Origin: Mesorhizobium japonicum MAFF 303099
Lineage (GTDB): Bacteria; Pseudomonadota; Alphaproteobacteria; Rhizobiales; Rhizobiaceae
NCBI RefSeq assembly: GCF_000009625.1
Contig: NC_002678.2
Coordinates: 1,798,001 to 1,862,000, forward strand
Reading direction: 5' to 3'
Length of the DNA: 64,000 nt
A program made the position numbers and the translations under genes. The stretch's first letter is position 1, and each line of letters opens with the position of its first letter. Shown here one piece after another: positions 43,378 through 52,485 of this stretch. The notes under the pieces were generated by a model. It was not told the DNA's origin, searched no databases, and saw only the letters and a program-made list of their open reading frames with translations.

Positions 43378-46300
43378 CTAGACTTCGCCGGACACGTCGA
43401 TAACAATAATCGCAATGCGATTTTTGGAGTTTTCCGGAAGTAGATATTTCAGCATTTGCTCCAATTCATCCGCCGAGGTCGGGCGGCTCAATCCTTCCGG
43501 TGGAGCGGGGATTGCTCCTTTGCGTTTGTCGCCGAACCAGAAAACGCAATAAATGCCGAAGCCTTTTGCTCCCGGATCGGGCGTATAAAAACGGTCCAGT
43601 TGCCCGATTGCCGCCGTCCATAATTCGGGATGGTTGTCGCGCTTCAGCTCGCAAAGAATTTTGTGAGCCGCAATCGACACGGCAATGTCCGCACGTTTGT
43701 CCCTTACCATATGCCCTTCAGGCTCAGAAATGATGCCAAGCGCTTGCAGCGGTGGCCGCATCAAAGTGAGGAGGTCGTCACGGCAAGCCTCTTCCGGACG
43801 CGGGTCGACCGGTTTTGCGTGTGCGTCGATATTCCAGAACTGTTTAAAGATATCGGTGTTCTCCCGCTCGATGCGCTTCTTAAGATCTCGCAACTGGTCA
43901 ATGACCAGGGCCTGAAGATCGGCAACGGTCGCAGGTGGCCCGTTCGACAGCGCAGCTACAGTTCGTGGCCAGTTCGGACGGTCATATTCCACATCGCGCC
44001 GGCGCTTACGTTGATTAGCAAGGGCGTGCAGCATATGCGGCTTGTAAGATGCCAATTCCGTGTTTGCCACCAGCCTTTCGAGCGCCAGTGTCGCAGCTTC
44101 GGTCGGCTGCGCCGAAATCGTATCGAAAAGCTTGCGGCAATATTCGGCCGCGTCCCAGGCATTCGTATCGCCGCTCCATCCACCCGAAGGATATGGCGCT
44201 TCAGGAAAAAGGGTGCCGGTCAAACGCGCCATGAACTCAAGTTGTGGAAGCGACAGCGCCGTCTCGGTTGCCTGCCCTCCCGACGCAAAGCCGCTCCGGT
44301 CGCGTAGCTGAAAAATGATAGCGGGGTGGTTGCGCGCAAACGCCTCAACCCGATCCGCAAACTGGGCGGGCGAGAGCAGGTAGGCTGCCGCCAACCACAT
44401 TGCATACCGTGGCTCATTGTTGGCCGCAGTTCCCAAAACCACGTTTGCAGCGAGCGCCAGAAACTCCGCGCGCGCATTCGGCAATTTGGTAATCGCATCC
44501 AGCATGTCGCCGAGGCGAAACAAGTTCGCATTTGGGAAATCGCGCAGCAATTCAAGCGCAATATCCTTTCGATAAGGCTCAAATGCCGCTGCGGTCAGAA
44601 GTTCGTGCAGCCCATCAACGCCCAGTTCCTCAGCTGACAGGCGAAGCCGCGCCAATGCAAGATAGGCGTCCCGCGCCAAGTCGGAGTGTTGCTTGACCAA
44701 ACCGTCTTTCCAAGGCTGATGCAACTGAGTGGCCGTTTCATCCCGGTTGACGAAGCCTGGATTCGCAAGGTCGAAGACCAAAATGGCTTTCAAGAAATCA
44801 TCCGTAAGGCCGGCAAATCCTTCCCCAATAGCCCAACGCTCGTTGAGTCCGGCGACGAGCGCGTGCCACCAGTCCCGACGCTTATGGGCCGCTGCAAGAG
44901 CCATCACATCCGCAAAGGTCGGCAAATCATTGCGCGACAACGCCGCTCGCAGGCCCGCAAGGGCACTGTCGATATGGTTTTCGCCAACCCATGCGGCAAC
45001 TCTGTCGCGGGGCTCAAGGCTTCGGTCAACATCATTGTACAAACCGAAGTAAATCTTCCCGAGATGGTTTAACCAACCTAGATCCGCGCCGCTGCGAATG
45101 GCCTCGACCTTCTGCGCAAACTCCGCGCGCTGGCTCTCGCGTGCGGCGTCGTTTTCGGCCTGTCGATCCTTTCGTCCTTTGAAATATCCGTCATATAAGT
45201 CCGACTTCACCGAGGCTGCGCGAATCGGCTTGAGGCTGGGTTCCCGCTCAGCCAGTTCATACAGAGCCCCGAACATTTCGCCGGCCCGAGGCTGTTCCAC
45301 CCTGTAGCAAAGCGTCAATGCGAGTTCATAGAAGAAGGCGCGTCTTGCGCTGCCGTCCTCGGCAGCCGTGAGTTGCTCTACAACGATACGAAGCAAAGGC
45401 CCGGACGGAAGCGCCTGCAAGGTGCTCCGCTGAAATGTCGAATACTTTTGCCACCGTTCGCTATCCGCAACCAGCGTGCCAAAGAAGTGGCTTGCCATGG
45501 CCTCCAGATTTTCGGGTGTCTCTATGATCGCATCGCGCAATTCCTGAACCTGGCTGTCGTCGTCGAATGCCAGACGCTTGTGGAGCCACCGCAGCGCGCG
45601 TTCCGCATCAAACGGGCCGGGCTCACGCCACGCGCGCACAAGGCTGCGTGTGAACAACGTCGCGACTTCACTATGCCTGCGGTTATGTTGGCCGTATTCG
45701 TTCTGCTGCGGCGTAGCGATACCGTCGAGCAGCGATGGCAGATCGGCAACCGGAATACTGTCGGCCAGTACCCATAGGGTTCCGGTCGCAAGGAAGTCTT
45801 CCTCACCTTGTAACGTATCGTTGACGAGCTGGACCACGTCAGCATGGCCAAAAGGATTCCCATAGAGCTGCTCTATAATCTCTGCCCGCAGCCGAAGGTC
45901 GTTTGCCGTTTTCCCGAGCCGCGTCCGGAAAGCCGCAACGATCGCGGATTTGCCTTCCTCACCTAGCCGAAGTAGCGCTTCCAACGCATGCACCCGCTCT
46001 GAATAGGGCGCATCCCCGGATATTACGGAGACAAGGTCGCGCTGCAGCTCAGCGTGTGGCGTGCCTAGTCGGAGTGCATCAATCACCACCGAGCGTATGC
46101 CGAATCCAGCATCTGGGTCGTTCAAGATCGCGCGGAACTCTTCAACCATGTCCGGCCGGGAGAGAGCTCCAATCGGAGGCGCGTCCCAGTTTCCAGACCG
46201 AAACCAGGGGTCAGACTTGGAAAGGCGGCCAAGAGAGCGCAGCAGCGCCATACAGGATGAAGGCGAGAGAGATGCTGCATCGCCGTAGGCGAGAACGCCG

Positions 46301-47418
46301 TAAGGGTCCGTCTCGATCAGTTCATCGGCATGTTCAGGAAGATGGATTGCAAGCCAGGCGTGGAGGCCGCGCAACTCCGATGCCGGATGCCCGTCAACGC
46401 CCATCAGAGCCATAACACGGCCAAATGGCAGCCCGTCGCGCACTTTTTGCGCGAGAAACGCTGCGGCCAGATATTCGGCCGTAGTGCGGTGGGCATAGTC
46501 GACGGTTTCGGCCTCGGGGCCAGCGACGAAAACCCTTCGGCCTAACGCCGCTTGTGCCTTTGCCGGATCAAGAAAAGTAAGGGACCGATAGCCTGGAGAT
46601 TCAAGAGTTCCTTCCTGCTCAGTCAGGCTAATGGCCTCGACATCAGCGATCAGGCGCGCGGCGCAGATTCCTCCGGCCGCGTCGCGCAATTCCGCAGCTG
46701 AAAAAACGCCGACGCCTTTGCGGGCGTGGTCCTTGTCAAATTCTTGAAGCATGAGCCCGGTCGATAGCTCGAAGAGTTCCCGGCGTGTCTTGGGCCACGA
46801 ACCGGTTTGCACCGCACGCGACAGCATGATGAGGTTCTGTGGGTTCTCTAGAAAATCACTGAGGCCCCGTCTCTCTGCCTCAACAAGAAACGAATCCGCA
46901 TCACCCGGTTCTACGCCTTGCGCAGCGAGCACCGCACGCTGTTCATCATGAGACAGCTTCTGAAGCAGCAGGACCGGTGGCGTGCCCATTTGGTCAAAGT
47001 AAGGACCAAACGCAGCCAGATCACTGTCTCCAAGCCAATCCGGAGCCCGGCATGAAATTCGAACCTTTGCCGGACCGATGGCGAACAACTTCTCGACGAC
47101 CTGGCCGACCGTGTCCAGGTCGCCGCGCCCAGTACGTCGTTCATCCAGGCCGTCGATAAAAAGCACTTTGCCAGCGAGCTTTGTAGGCGGCGTTACAAGA
47201 AATGCCCGTGCCGTAATTGACCGCACGCCTTCCGCGTGCGCTGCTTCGCGGAACAGGTAAGATTTTCCGGCTCCCGGATCTCCCAACAGAACAATGTTCG
47301 GCGCGCTCTCGAAGTCCGAGAACAGGCGCGGGCGCGCTTCTTCAGGTTTGTCATACGGGGCGTTGGTTTGACGGACAGTCCGAGTCATTCGTGAGACAAT
47401 GCTTGCAAAGGAAAGCAT
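43378..47418 (-). CDS. NACHT-type NTPase with repeat region and C-terminal PD-(D/E)xK nuclease-like domain
   Basis: The 1346-residue soluble protein has Walker A GDPGAGKS (46-53), Walker B VLFIDGLDE (85-93, the NACHT form with a second acidic residue) and a sensor-like VRISCRAPDW (119-128). A winged-helix-like part (to about 350) and a long alpha-helical repeat region (about 370-1200) follow. The last 137 residues look like a PD-(D/E)xK nuclease: RADIAV (Asp near 1244), CELKR (Glu 1257, Lys 1259), and GQLDRFY. STAND/NACHT proteins of this size detect phage proteins. The gene is alone and less GC-rich than neighbours. The start at ATG 47418 follows a TTG; ATG 47388 is possible. Confidence 0.85.
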   Translation of the reverse strand: MLSFASIVSRMTRTVRQTNAPYDKPEEARPRLFSDFESAPNIVLLGDPGAGKSYLFREAAHAEGVRSITARAFLVTPPTKLAGKVLFIDGLDERRTGRGDLDTVGQVVEKLFAIGPAKVRISCRAPDWLGDSDLAAFGPYFDQMGTPPVLLLQKLSHDEQRAVLAAQGVEPGDADSFLVEAERRGLSDFLENPQNLIMLSRAVQTGSWPKTRRELFELSTGLMLQEFDKDHARKGVGVFSAAELRDAAGGICAARLIADVEAISLTEQEGTLESPGYRSLTFLDPAKAQAALGRRVFVAGPEAETVDYAHRTTAEYLAAAFLAQKVRDGLPFGRVMALMGVDGHPASELRGLHAWLAIHLPEHADELIETDPYGVLAYGDAASLSPSSCMALLRSLGRLSKSDPWFRSGNWDAPPIGALSRPDMVEEFRAILNDPDAGFGIRSVVIDALRLGTPHAELQRDLVSVISGDAPYSERVHALEALLRLGEEGKSAIVAAFRTRLGKTANDLRLRAEIIEQLYGNPFGHADVVQLVNDTLQGEEDFLATGTLWVLADSIPVADLPSLLDGIATPQQNEYGQHNRRHSEVATLFTRSLVRAWREPGPFDAERALRWLHKRLAFDDDSQVQELRDAIIETPENLEAMASHFFGTLVADSERWQKYSTFQRSTLQALPSGPLLRIVVEQLTAAEDGSARRAFFYELALTLCYRVEQPRAGEMFGALYELAEREPSLKPIRAASVKSDLYDGYFKGRKDRQAENDAARESQRAEFAQKVEAIRSGADLGWLNHLGKIYFGLYNDVDRSLEPRDRVAAWVGENHIDSALAGLRAALSRNDLPTFADVMALAAAHKRRDWWHALVAGLNERWAIGEGFAGLTDDFLKAILVFDLANPGFVNRDETATQLHQPWKDGLVKQHSDLARDAYLALARLRLSAEELGVDGLHELLTAAAFEPYRKDIALELLRDFPNANLFRLGDMLDAITKLPNARAEFLALAANVVLGTAANNEPRYAMWLAAAYLLSPAQFADRVEAFARNHPAIIFQLRDRSGFASGGQATETALSLPQLEFMARLTGTLFPEAPYPSGGWSGDTNAWDAAEYCRKLFDTISAQPTEAATLALERLVANTELASYKPHMLHALANQRKRRRDVEYDRPNWPRTVAALSNGPPATVADLQALVIDQLRDLKKRIERENTDIFKQFWNIDAHAKPVDPRPEEACRDDLLTLMRPPLQALGIISEPEGHMVRDKRADIAVSIAAHKILCELKRDNHPELWTAAIGQLDRFYTPDPGAKGFGIYCVFWFGDKRKGAIPAPPEGLSRPTSADELEQMLKYLLPENSKNRIAIIVIDVSGEV

Positions 47419-47768
47419 CAAGCTCGGTGTTTGCAGGGCCGCTTGTCAAGCAACAGTGTTGATGGCTTTAAATTCTTCTGTAAACGCACGGGGCAGCCAC
47501 GGCGGGGCCACGCGGAGTCTTATGCTTTCCTTGATTGGATCTGACTGCCCGTTAGTGGCAGAAAAATGCGGCCATAGCACAAATTTTTGCGATGTTCTCG
47601 AATGGCCTTACGCAAAGCGTTAGATCCTCTCGACGCCTTCGACAACTGATTTCGCCTCATTGCGGCGAAACGGCAGATTATACTACGAATCGTCGCCAGA
47701 CAGCCATTTCAGATTCGGCCCATCCAGGACGTTCGAGACCTTGAAGTTAACGTCGGCGAGGCGTCCCC
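47419..47768. other. Stretch between the NACHT gene and the molybdenum hydroxylase operon
   Basis: About 350 bases with lower GC than the surroundings. No frame with a ribosome binding site is seen on either strand. It should hold the NACHT gene promoter, probably in the AT-richer part 47450-47620. No direct repeats or tRNA gene that would mark an island border are visible. Confidence 0.4.
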
Positions 47769-48014
47769 CTACCCCCCCGCCAGCCTCGGCAACAAAAAAA
47801 TCTCCGCCCCCTCCGGCAGCTTCTTGCTCCACGTATCCCGATAAATCGTCCCGTCGATCGCAACCGCAATCCCACGATCGATCCAAGGCTCAAACCCGGG
47901 ATACTGTTCAGCCAGTTTCCTGAACAGTTCCCTGATGTCCTTGGCCTCGACCTCGACCTTGCTCTTGCCGCCGGCGAGCTGGCCGAGCGCGCCCCAGAGG
48001 GTGACTTCGACCAG
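47769..48014 (-). CDS. MoaD/ThiS-family small protein, probable CTG start
   Basis: The product (about 81 residues) has a ubiquitin-like beta-grasp pattern: VEVTLWGALGQLAGGKSKVEVEAKDIRELFRKLAEQYPG, then AVAIDGTIYRDTWSKKLPEGAEIFLLPRLAGG, ending in the Gly-Gly that MoaD uses as sulfur carrier. No ATG, GTG or TTG exists in the right place; CTG 48014 follows GGGGAG by eight bases and gives the expected N-terminus. It lies two bases after the stop of the molybdopterin subunit and closes the operon. It may serve molybdenum cofactor supply for this enzyme. Confidence 0.8.
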   Translation of the reverse strand: MVEVTLWGALGQLAGGKSKVEVEAKDIRELFRKLAEQYPGFEPWIDRGIAVAIDGTIYRDTWSKKLPEGAEIFLLPRLAGG

Positions 48015-48016
48015 AT

Positions 48017-50281
48017 CTACTCTCCCCGTTCCGCTTCGATGGCCGCCAGGATGCGTGGCGGCGACATCGGGATGTGGGTCATGCGCACGCCGGCCGCGTT
48101 CGACACCGCGTTGGCGATCGCCGCCAGCGGCGGCACGATCGAGGTTTCGCCGACGCCGCGCACGCCATAGGGGTGGTTGGGGTTGGGGATTTCCAGGATC
48201 TGCGTGTCGATCATCGGCAGGTCGGAGCACACCGGGATGCGGTAGTCGAGGAAGCCGGCGTTCTGCAGCCTTCCGTCCTTGCCGTAAATATACTCCTCGT
48301 TGAGCGCCCAGCCGATGCCTTGCGCCGCACCGCCCTGGTACTGGCCCTCGACATAGGTCGGGTGCACCGCCTTGCCGGCATCCTGCACCACCGTGTAGCG
48401 GATCACCCGGGTCGAGCCGGTCTCGGGGTCGACCTCGATGTCGCATATGTGGGTGGCGAAGGAGACGCCGGCGCCGTCGGCGACGAGCTCGCTGTGGCCG
48501 GCGATCGGCCCGCCGGTCTTGCCGGACTGGGCCGCGATCTCCTTCAGCGACAGTTTGCCGAGATTGCCGTGCTTCTCGCCCTTGGCGACCGCATGGCCCA
48601 GTTCCCAGACCACGTCGTCGACGGAAATGTCCCACATCTGCGCGGCGCGCTCGCGCAGGATTTTTATCGCGTTGCGGGCGGCCGAGATGGTCGCCATGGA
48701 GGAGGAGAAGGTGCCGCGGCTGCCGTCGGTCATGTCGTTATAACCGAGCGAAGAGGTGTCGGCGACCACCGCCTTGAGCTGGGCATAGTCGATACCGAGC
48801 TCCTCCGCCGCCACCAGCGACAGCGACGCGCGGGAACCGCCCACGTCCACCGTGCCGACGGCGAGCGAGACCGAGCCGTCCATGCCGATGTTGAGGTCCA
48901 CGCAGGTCTGGCCGCCGAAATTGAACCAGAAGCCGCAGGCCATGCCCCTGCCCTGGTTCTTTTTGAGCGGCGCCTTCATGTGCGGATGGTGCTTCACCGC
49001 TTCCAGCGTCGGGCCGATGCCGATCGGGCCATAGACCGGGCCGTAGGACGAGCGTGTTCCTTCCTGCGCGGCGTTCTTGATGCGGAAGTCGACCGGGTCC
49101 ATGCCGAGCTCCTTGGCGAGCTCGTCGACCGCACTTTCCACCGCGAAGGCCGCCATCGGTGCGGAGGGCGCGCGATAGGCCGCGGTCTTGGGCCGGTTGA
49201 CCAGCACTTCGTAACCGACCGTCTTGACGTTATCGAGCTTGTAGCAGGCGAAGGCCGTCATGGCGCCGATCTCGGCCCAGGAGCCGGCATAGGGGCCGGC
49301 GCTGTAGCGCAGCGTCGCTTCGGCGGCAGTGATGGTGCCGTCCTTGCGGGCGCCGATCTTGACGTCGATCGAGGTGGCGCTGGTTGGCCCTGAGGCGCGG
49401 AACACCTCGTCGCGGGTCATCACCAGCTTCACCGGCCGCCCGGCCTTGCGTGACAAGGCAAGCGCCACCGGCTCGGCCCAGACATGGGTCTTGCCGCCGA
49501 AGCCGCCGCCGATCTCCGACGAGGTGACGCGCAGCTTCGAGGCTTCCATGCCGAGCAGCTGGGCGCAGTGCTGGCGGTAGACGAAATGGCCCTGCGTGCA
49601 GACCCAGAGGTCGGCGGTGCCGTCGGACGAGACGCTCGCCACGCAGGCATGCGGCTCGATATAGCCCTGGTGCGTCTGCTCGGTCTTGAAGGAGCGCTCG
49701 ACGATGAAGTCGGCGTGCCCAAAGCCCTGATGGACGTCGCCATGGCCGAACTGGCTGCGCTTGGTGACGTTGGAGGGTTTTACCGGCTTTTCCTCCAGCC
49801 CCTCGGTGAAGATCGTGTCGTTGATCAGCGGCGCGTGGTGCTGCATCGCCTCGTCGACATCGGTGACATGCGGCAGGATCTCGTACTCGACCTCGATCAG
49901 CTTCAGCGCCTGCCTTGCCGTACGGGCATCGACCGCGGCGACCGCGGCCACCGCATGGCCGTCATAGAGCGCCTTGGTGCGCGCCATGCAATTGTCGAGG
50001 ATGTCGTACATGGCGGCATCGCCATCGGTGAGGTCGGGCAGGTCTTTCGCCGTGATCACCGCCTTCACGCCGTTCAGCTTTTCCGCCTTCGACGTGTCGA
50101 TCTTGAGGATCTTGGCGTGCGCATGCGGGCTGCGCAGAACGCGGCCGACCAGCTGGCCGGCCATGTTGAAGTCGGCGCCGTAGCGGGCGCGGCCCGTCAC
50201 CTTGTCGACGCCGTCGGGGCGGATGGGGCGCGTGCCGACGGATGCGAATTTACGCCCGGAAAAACGCGGATCGAAATTCAT
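48017..50281 (-). CDS. Molybdopterin-binding subunit of a xanthine dehydrogenase-family hydroxylase
   Basis: The 754-residue protein is the large Mo subunit: GGGFGGKTHVWAEPVALALS (molybdopterin contact), PKTAAYRAPSAPMAAFAVES, and the C-terminal RGVGETSIVPPLAAIANAV, whose Glu is the catalytic base in the family. It catalyses hydroxylation with water at the Mo centre. The substrate is unknown: xanthine, an aldehyde, CO or an N-heterocycle are all possible; the CO dehydrogenase active-site loop (AYxCSFR) is not seen. The operon order is FAD, 2Fe-2S, Mo, MoaD. Confidence 0.95.
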   Translation of the reverse strand: MNFDPRFSGRKFASVGTRPIRPDGVDKVTGRARYGADFNMAGQLVGRVLRSPHAHAKILKIDTSKAEKLNGVKAVITAKDLPDLTDGDAAMYDILDNCMARTKALYDGHAVAAVAAVDARTARQALKLIEVEYEILPHVTDVDEAMQHHAPLINDTIFTEGLEEKPVKPSNVTKRSQFGHGDVHQGFGHADFIVERSFKTEQTHQGYIEPHACVASVSSDGTADLWVCTQGHFVYRQHCAQLLGMEASKLRVTSSEIGGGFGGKTHVWAEPVALALSRKAGRPVKLVMTRDEVFRASGPTSATSIDVKIGARKDGTITAAEATLRYSAGPYAGSWAEIGAMTAFACYKLDNVKTVGYEVLVNRPKTAAYRAPSAPMAAFAVESAVDELAKELGMDPVDFRIKNAAQEGTRSSYGPVYGPIGIGPTLEAVKHHPHMKAPLKKNQGRGMACGFWFNFGGQTCVDLNIGMDGSVSLAVGTVDVGGSRASLSLVAAEELGIDYAQLKAVVADTSSLGYNDMTDGSRGTFSSSMATISAARNAIKILRERAAQMWDISVDDVVWELGHAVAKGEKHGNLGKLSLKEIAAQSGKTGGPIAGHSELVADGAGVSFATHICDIEVDPETGSTRVIRYTVVQDAGKAVHPTYVEGQYQGGAAQGIGWALNEEYIYGKDGRLQNAGFLDYRIPVCSDLPMIDTQILEIPNPNHPYGVRGVGETSIVPPLAAIANAVSNAAGVRMTHIPMSPPRILAAIEAERGE

Positions 50282-50283
50282 CT

Positions 50284-50760
50284 TCAGGCTCCCTTCATCA
50301 CAATTGCGGCGTCCTGGACGGCGCGCACGATCTTGTCATAGCCGGTGCAGCGGCAGAGATTGCCGGCGAGGCCGAAGCGGATTTCCTCCTCGGTCGGGTC
50401 GGGGTTTTTCGCCAGCAGATCCTTGGCCGCGATCAGGAAACCCGGCGTGCAGATGCCGCATTGCAGGGCCGCGTGCTCGAGGAATTTCTGCTGCAGCGTG
50501 TGCAGCTGGTCGCCATGCGCCATGCCTTCGACGGTCTCGATGCGCCGGCCTTCGGCCTCGGCGCCCAGCACCAGGCAGGAGCAGACCAGCCGGTCGTCGA
50601 GGATGATGCTGCAGGCGCCGCAGTCGCCGGTGCCGCAGCCTTCCTTGGCGCCGGTCAGGCCGAGCCGGTCGCGCAGCACGTCGAGCAGCGTCTCGTCAGG
50701 CTGGCAGAGATACTCGATATTGTCGCCGTTGATTGTCGTCGAGACTGCAATGCCAGCCAT
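50284..50760 (-). CDS. 2Fe-2S subunit of the molybdenum hydroxylase
   Basis: The 158-residue protein has both cluster motifs: the plant-type ferredoxin site GCGTGDCGACSIILDDRLVCSC near residue 42, and the second site CGICTPGF with LCRCTGY near 100-140. It passes electrons from the Mo centre to FAD. Its start overlaps the stop of the FAD subunit gene by one base (TAATG), and the Mo gene follows after two bases. Confidence 0.97.
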   Translation of the reverse strand: MAGIAVSTTINGDNIEYLCQPDETLLDVLRDRLGLTGAKEGCGTGDCGACSIILDDRLVCSCLVLGAEAEGRRIETVEGMAHGDQLHTLQQKFLEHAALQCGICTPGFLIAAKDLLAKNPDPTEEEIRFGLAGNLCRCTGYDKIVRAVQDAAIVMKGA

Positions 50761-51620
50761 TATTTGCCTCCTGCACGTGCGTAGGCGGTCGTGGCGGCTC
50801 TCCTGGCCAGCACGCCCGCAACTTTGCGTCTGAATTCGATGGTACCGCGCTTGTCGTCGATCGGGCGGCAGGCGCCCGCGCAGACTTTTGCCAGCCGCTC
50901 GAGTGCTGCCTCGTCGAGCTTCCTGCCGATCAGAGCCTCGGCGGCTTCTTCCACCAGCAGCACCGTCGGCGCCGCAGCACCCAGCGCCACGCGGGCCGCC
51001 GTGACGACGCCATGCTCGTCGATCGTCAGGTTCACCCCGGCGCTGACCACGGCGATGTCCATCTCGGTGCGCGGAATGAAGCGCAGATAGGCATCGCCCG
51101 AGCGCGGCGAGCGCTTGTCGAGCAGGATCGCCTCGATGATCTCGCCCTTGGCGAGCGACGTCTTGCCCGGCCCGGTCGGCACGGCCTCAACGGCGATGGT
51201 GCGTTTGCCCGAGGGTCCGGCGATCACTGCCTTGGCGCCCGCGGCCACCAGCGCCGGCACGCTGTCCGCCGCCGGCGAGGCGTTGCACAGATTGCCGGTG
51301 ATGGTGCAGCGTCCCTGCACCTGCTTGGAGCCGATCAGCTTGGCCGCCTCGACGACGCCGGGCCATGCCTTCTTCAAGGCGGCGTTCTCGCCCAGCACGG
51401 CGCAGGGGACGGCGGCACCAATGCTGAAGCCGTCGGCGGTTTCGCGGATGTCGCTCAGGCCCGCGATCGACTTGATGTCGACGATCAGGTCGGGCTCGAC
51501 AAAGCCCCCCTTCATCCTCACCAGCAGGTCGCTGCCTCCGGCCAGAATGGCGGCCGTGCCAGCCGATCCGGCCAATTGGCCGACGGCATCTTCGATTGAA
51601 AGCGGACGTATGTAGCGCAT
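50760..51620 (-). CDS. FAD-binding subunit of the molybdenum hydroxylase
   Basis: The 286-residue protein is a CoxM/CutM-type flavoprotein: AAILAGGSDLLVRMKGG and TITGNLCNASPAADSVPALVA are the FAD-binding segments, and the C-terminal domain (IVSAGV...VAGVLARRA) is the CO-dehydrogenase flavoprotein C-terminal domain. It is the first gene of the four-gene operon and moves electrons to the final acceptor. Confidence 0.95.
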   Translation of the reverse strand: MRYIRPLSIEDAVGQLAGSAGTAAILAGGSDLLVRMKGGFVEPDLIVDIKSIAGLSDIRETADGFSIGAAVPCAVLGENAALKKAWPGVVEAAKLIGSKQVQGRCTITGNLCNASPAADSVPALVAAGAKAVIAGPSGKRTIAVEAVPTGPGKTSLAKGEIIEAILLDKRSPRSGDAYLRFIPRTEMDIAVVSAGVNLTIDEHGVVTAARVALGAAAPTVLLVEEAAEALIGRKLDEAALERLAKVCAGACRPIDDKRGTIEFRRKVAGVLARRAATTAYARAGGK

Positions 51621-51757
51621 CGTCTCCCCTTGGATATCGCGATTTCAGCGACCGTTATAAACACTCTCCTCATAATGGCTATCGGGTTCGTCATTTGCGA
51701 CGATTGGTCCAGCCGCCGCAAATCGAGTCCCAAATCAAGCTGAATCGGCCTACGCCA

Positions 51758-51806
51758 GTGCATGTCGCCCAAAACTGCGCAGCGGTTTTAGGACAACGAC
51801 ATGCAC
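51758..51806. repeat. Palindromic intergenic repeat
   Basis: GTGCATGTCG (51759-51768) and CGACATGCAC (51797-51806) form a perfect 10-bp stem, with an inner imperfect stem AAAACTGCGC / GCGGTTTT. The element aligns with 31921-31967 in inverted orientation. It lies in the 298-base gap between the hydroxylase operon and the SRPBCC gene; no gene is supported in the rest of the gap. Confidence 0.8.
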
Positions 51807-51918
51807 AGAGATGAGACAGGCTCGCGGCCGGGTACACAAAAATCTAGGCGCCCGTGTCGGATCGGCCAGACCCCGTTCGTCCTTGGGACATCGAACAGGC
51901 ATCATGAAAGGACAGGAT

Positions 51919-52362
51919 ATGCCCGGCACCGTACGTTTGCACCGCGTTCTCACCACCAGCCCGGAAAAGGTCTATCGCGCCTTCGTCGAAGCCGACGCGC
52001 TGGCGAAGTGGCTTCCGCCGAACGGCTTCACCTGCACGGTCGATCATCTCGAAGCCAAGGTCGGCGGCACGTTCAAGATGTCGTTCCGAAACTTCACCAC
52101 GGGCGGCAGCCACGCCTTCGGCGGCGAATATCTCGAACTCGTGCCGGGCGAGCGCCTGCGCTACACCGACAGGTTCGACGACCCCAATTTGCCCGGCGAG
52201 ATCCAGGTGACGGTGATCCTGAAGAAAGTCTCGGTCGGCACCGAAATCGACATCACCCAGGCCGGCATCCCCGACGTCATCCCGGTCGAGGCCTGCTATC
52301 TCGGCTGGCAGGAATCGCTGCGGAACCTGGCAAAGCTGGTCGAGCCGGAGATCAATCAGTAA
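51919..52362 (+). CDS. SRPBCC family protein
   Basis: The 147-residue protein (MPGTVRLHRVLTTSPEKVYRAFVEADALAKWLPPNGFTC...) is an AHSA1/START-like lipid- or ligand-binding fold; GGSHAFGGEYLELVPGERLRYTDRFDDPNLPGE is characteristic of a well-conserved subgroup. ATG 51919 has AAAGGA at suitable spacing; ATG 51904, 15 bases earlier, is possible. Function unknown. It stands alone. Confidence 0.88.
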   Translation: MPGTVRLHRVLTTSPEKVYRAFVEADALAKWLPPNGFTCTVDHLEAKVGGTFKMSFRNFTTGGSHAFGGEYLELVPGERLRYTDRFDDPNLPGEIQVTVILKKVSVGTEIDITQAGIPDVIPVEACYLGWQESLRNLAKLVEPEINQ

Positions 52363-52485
52363 GGCAGCTCCAGAACCTGCGCAGCGCCGCCGCCGATGAC
52401 ATGCCCATCGGCGGCGGCTGTGCGTCGAGGCCTTGACCGTGCGATCGCATGCATGAAATCCTCCCGGCCAAAGGGAGGCGTTTCC

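Noticed and set aside
47900..48635. A longer form of the MoaD-like protein starting up to 200 codons upstream
   Set aside because: That part is a shadow frame of the molybdopterin subunit gene, Arg-rich and without family features.
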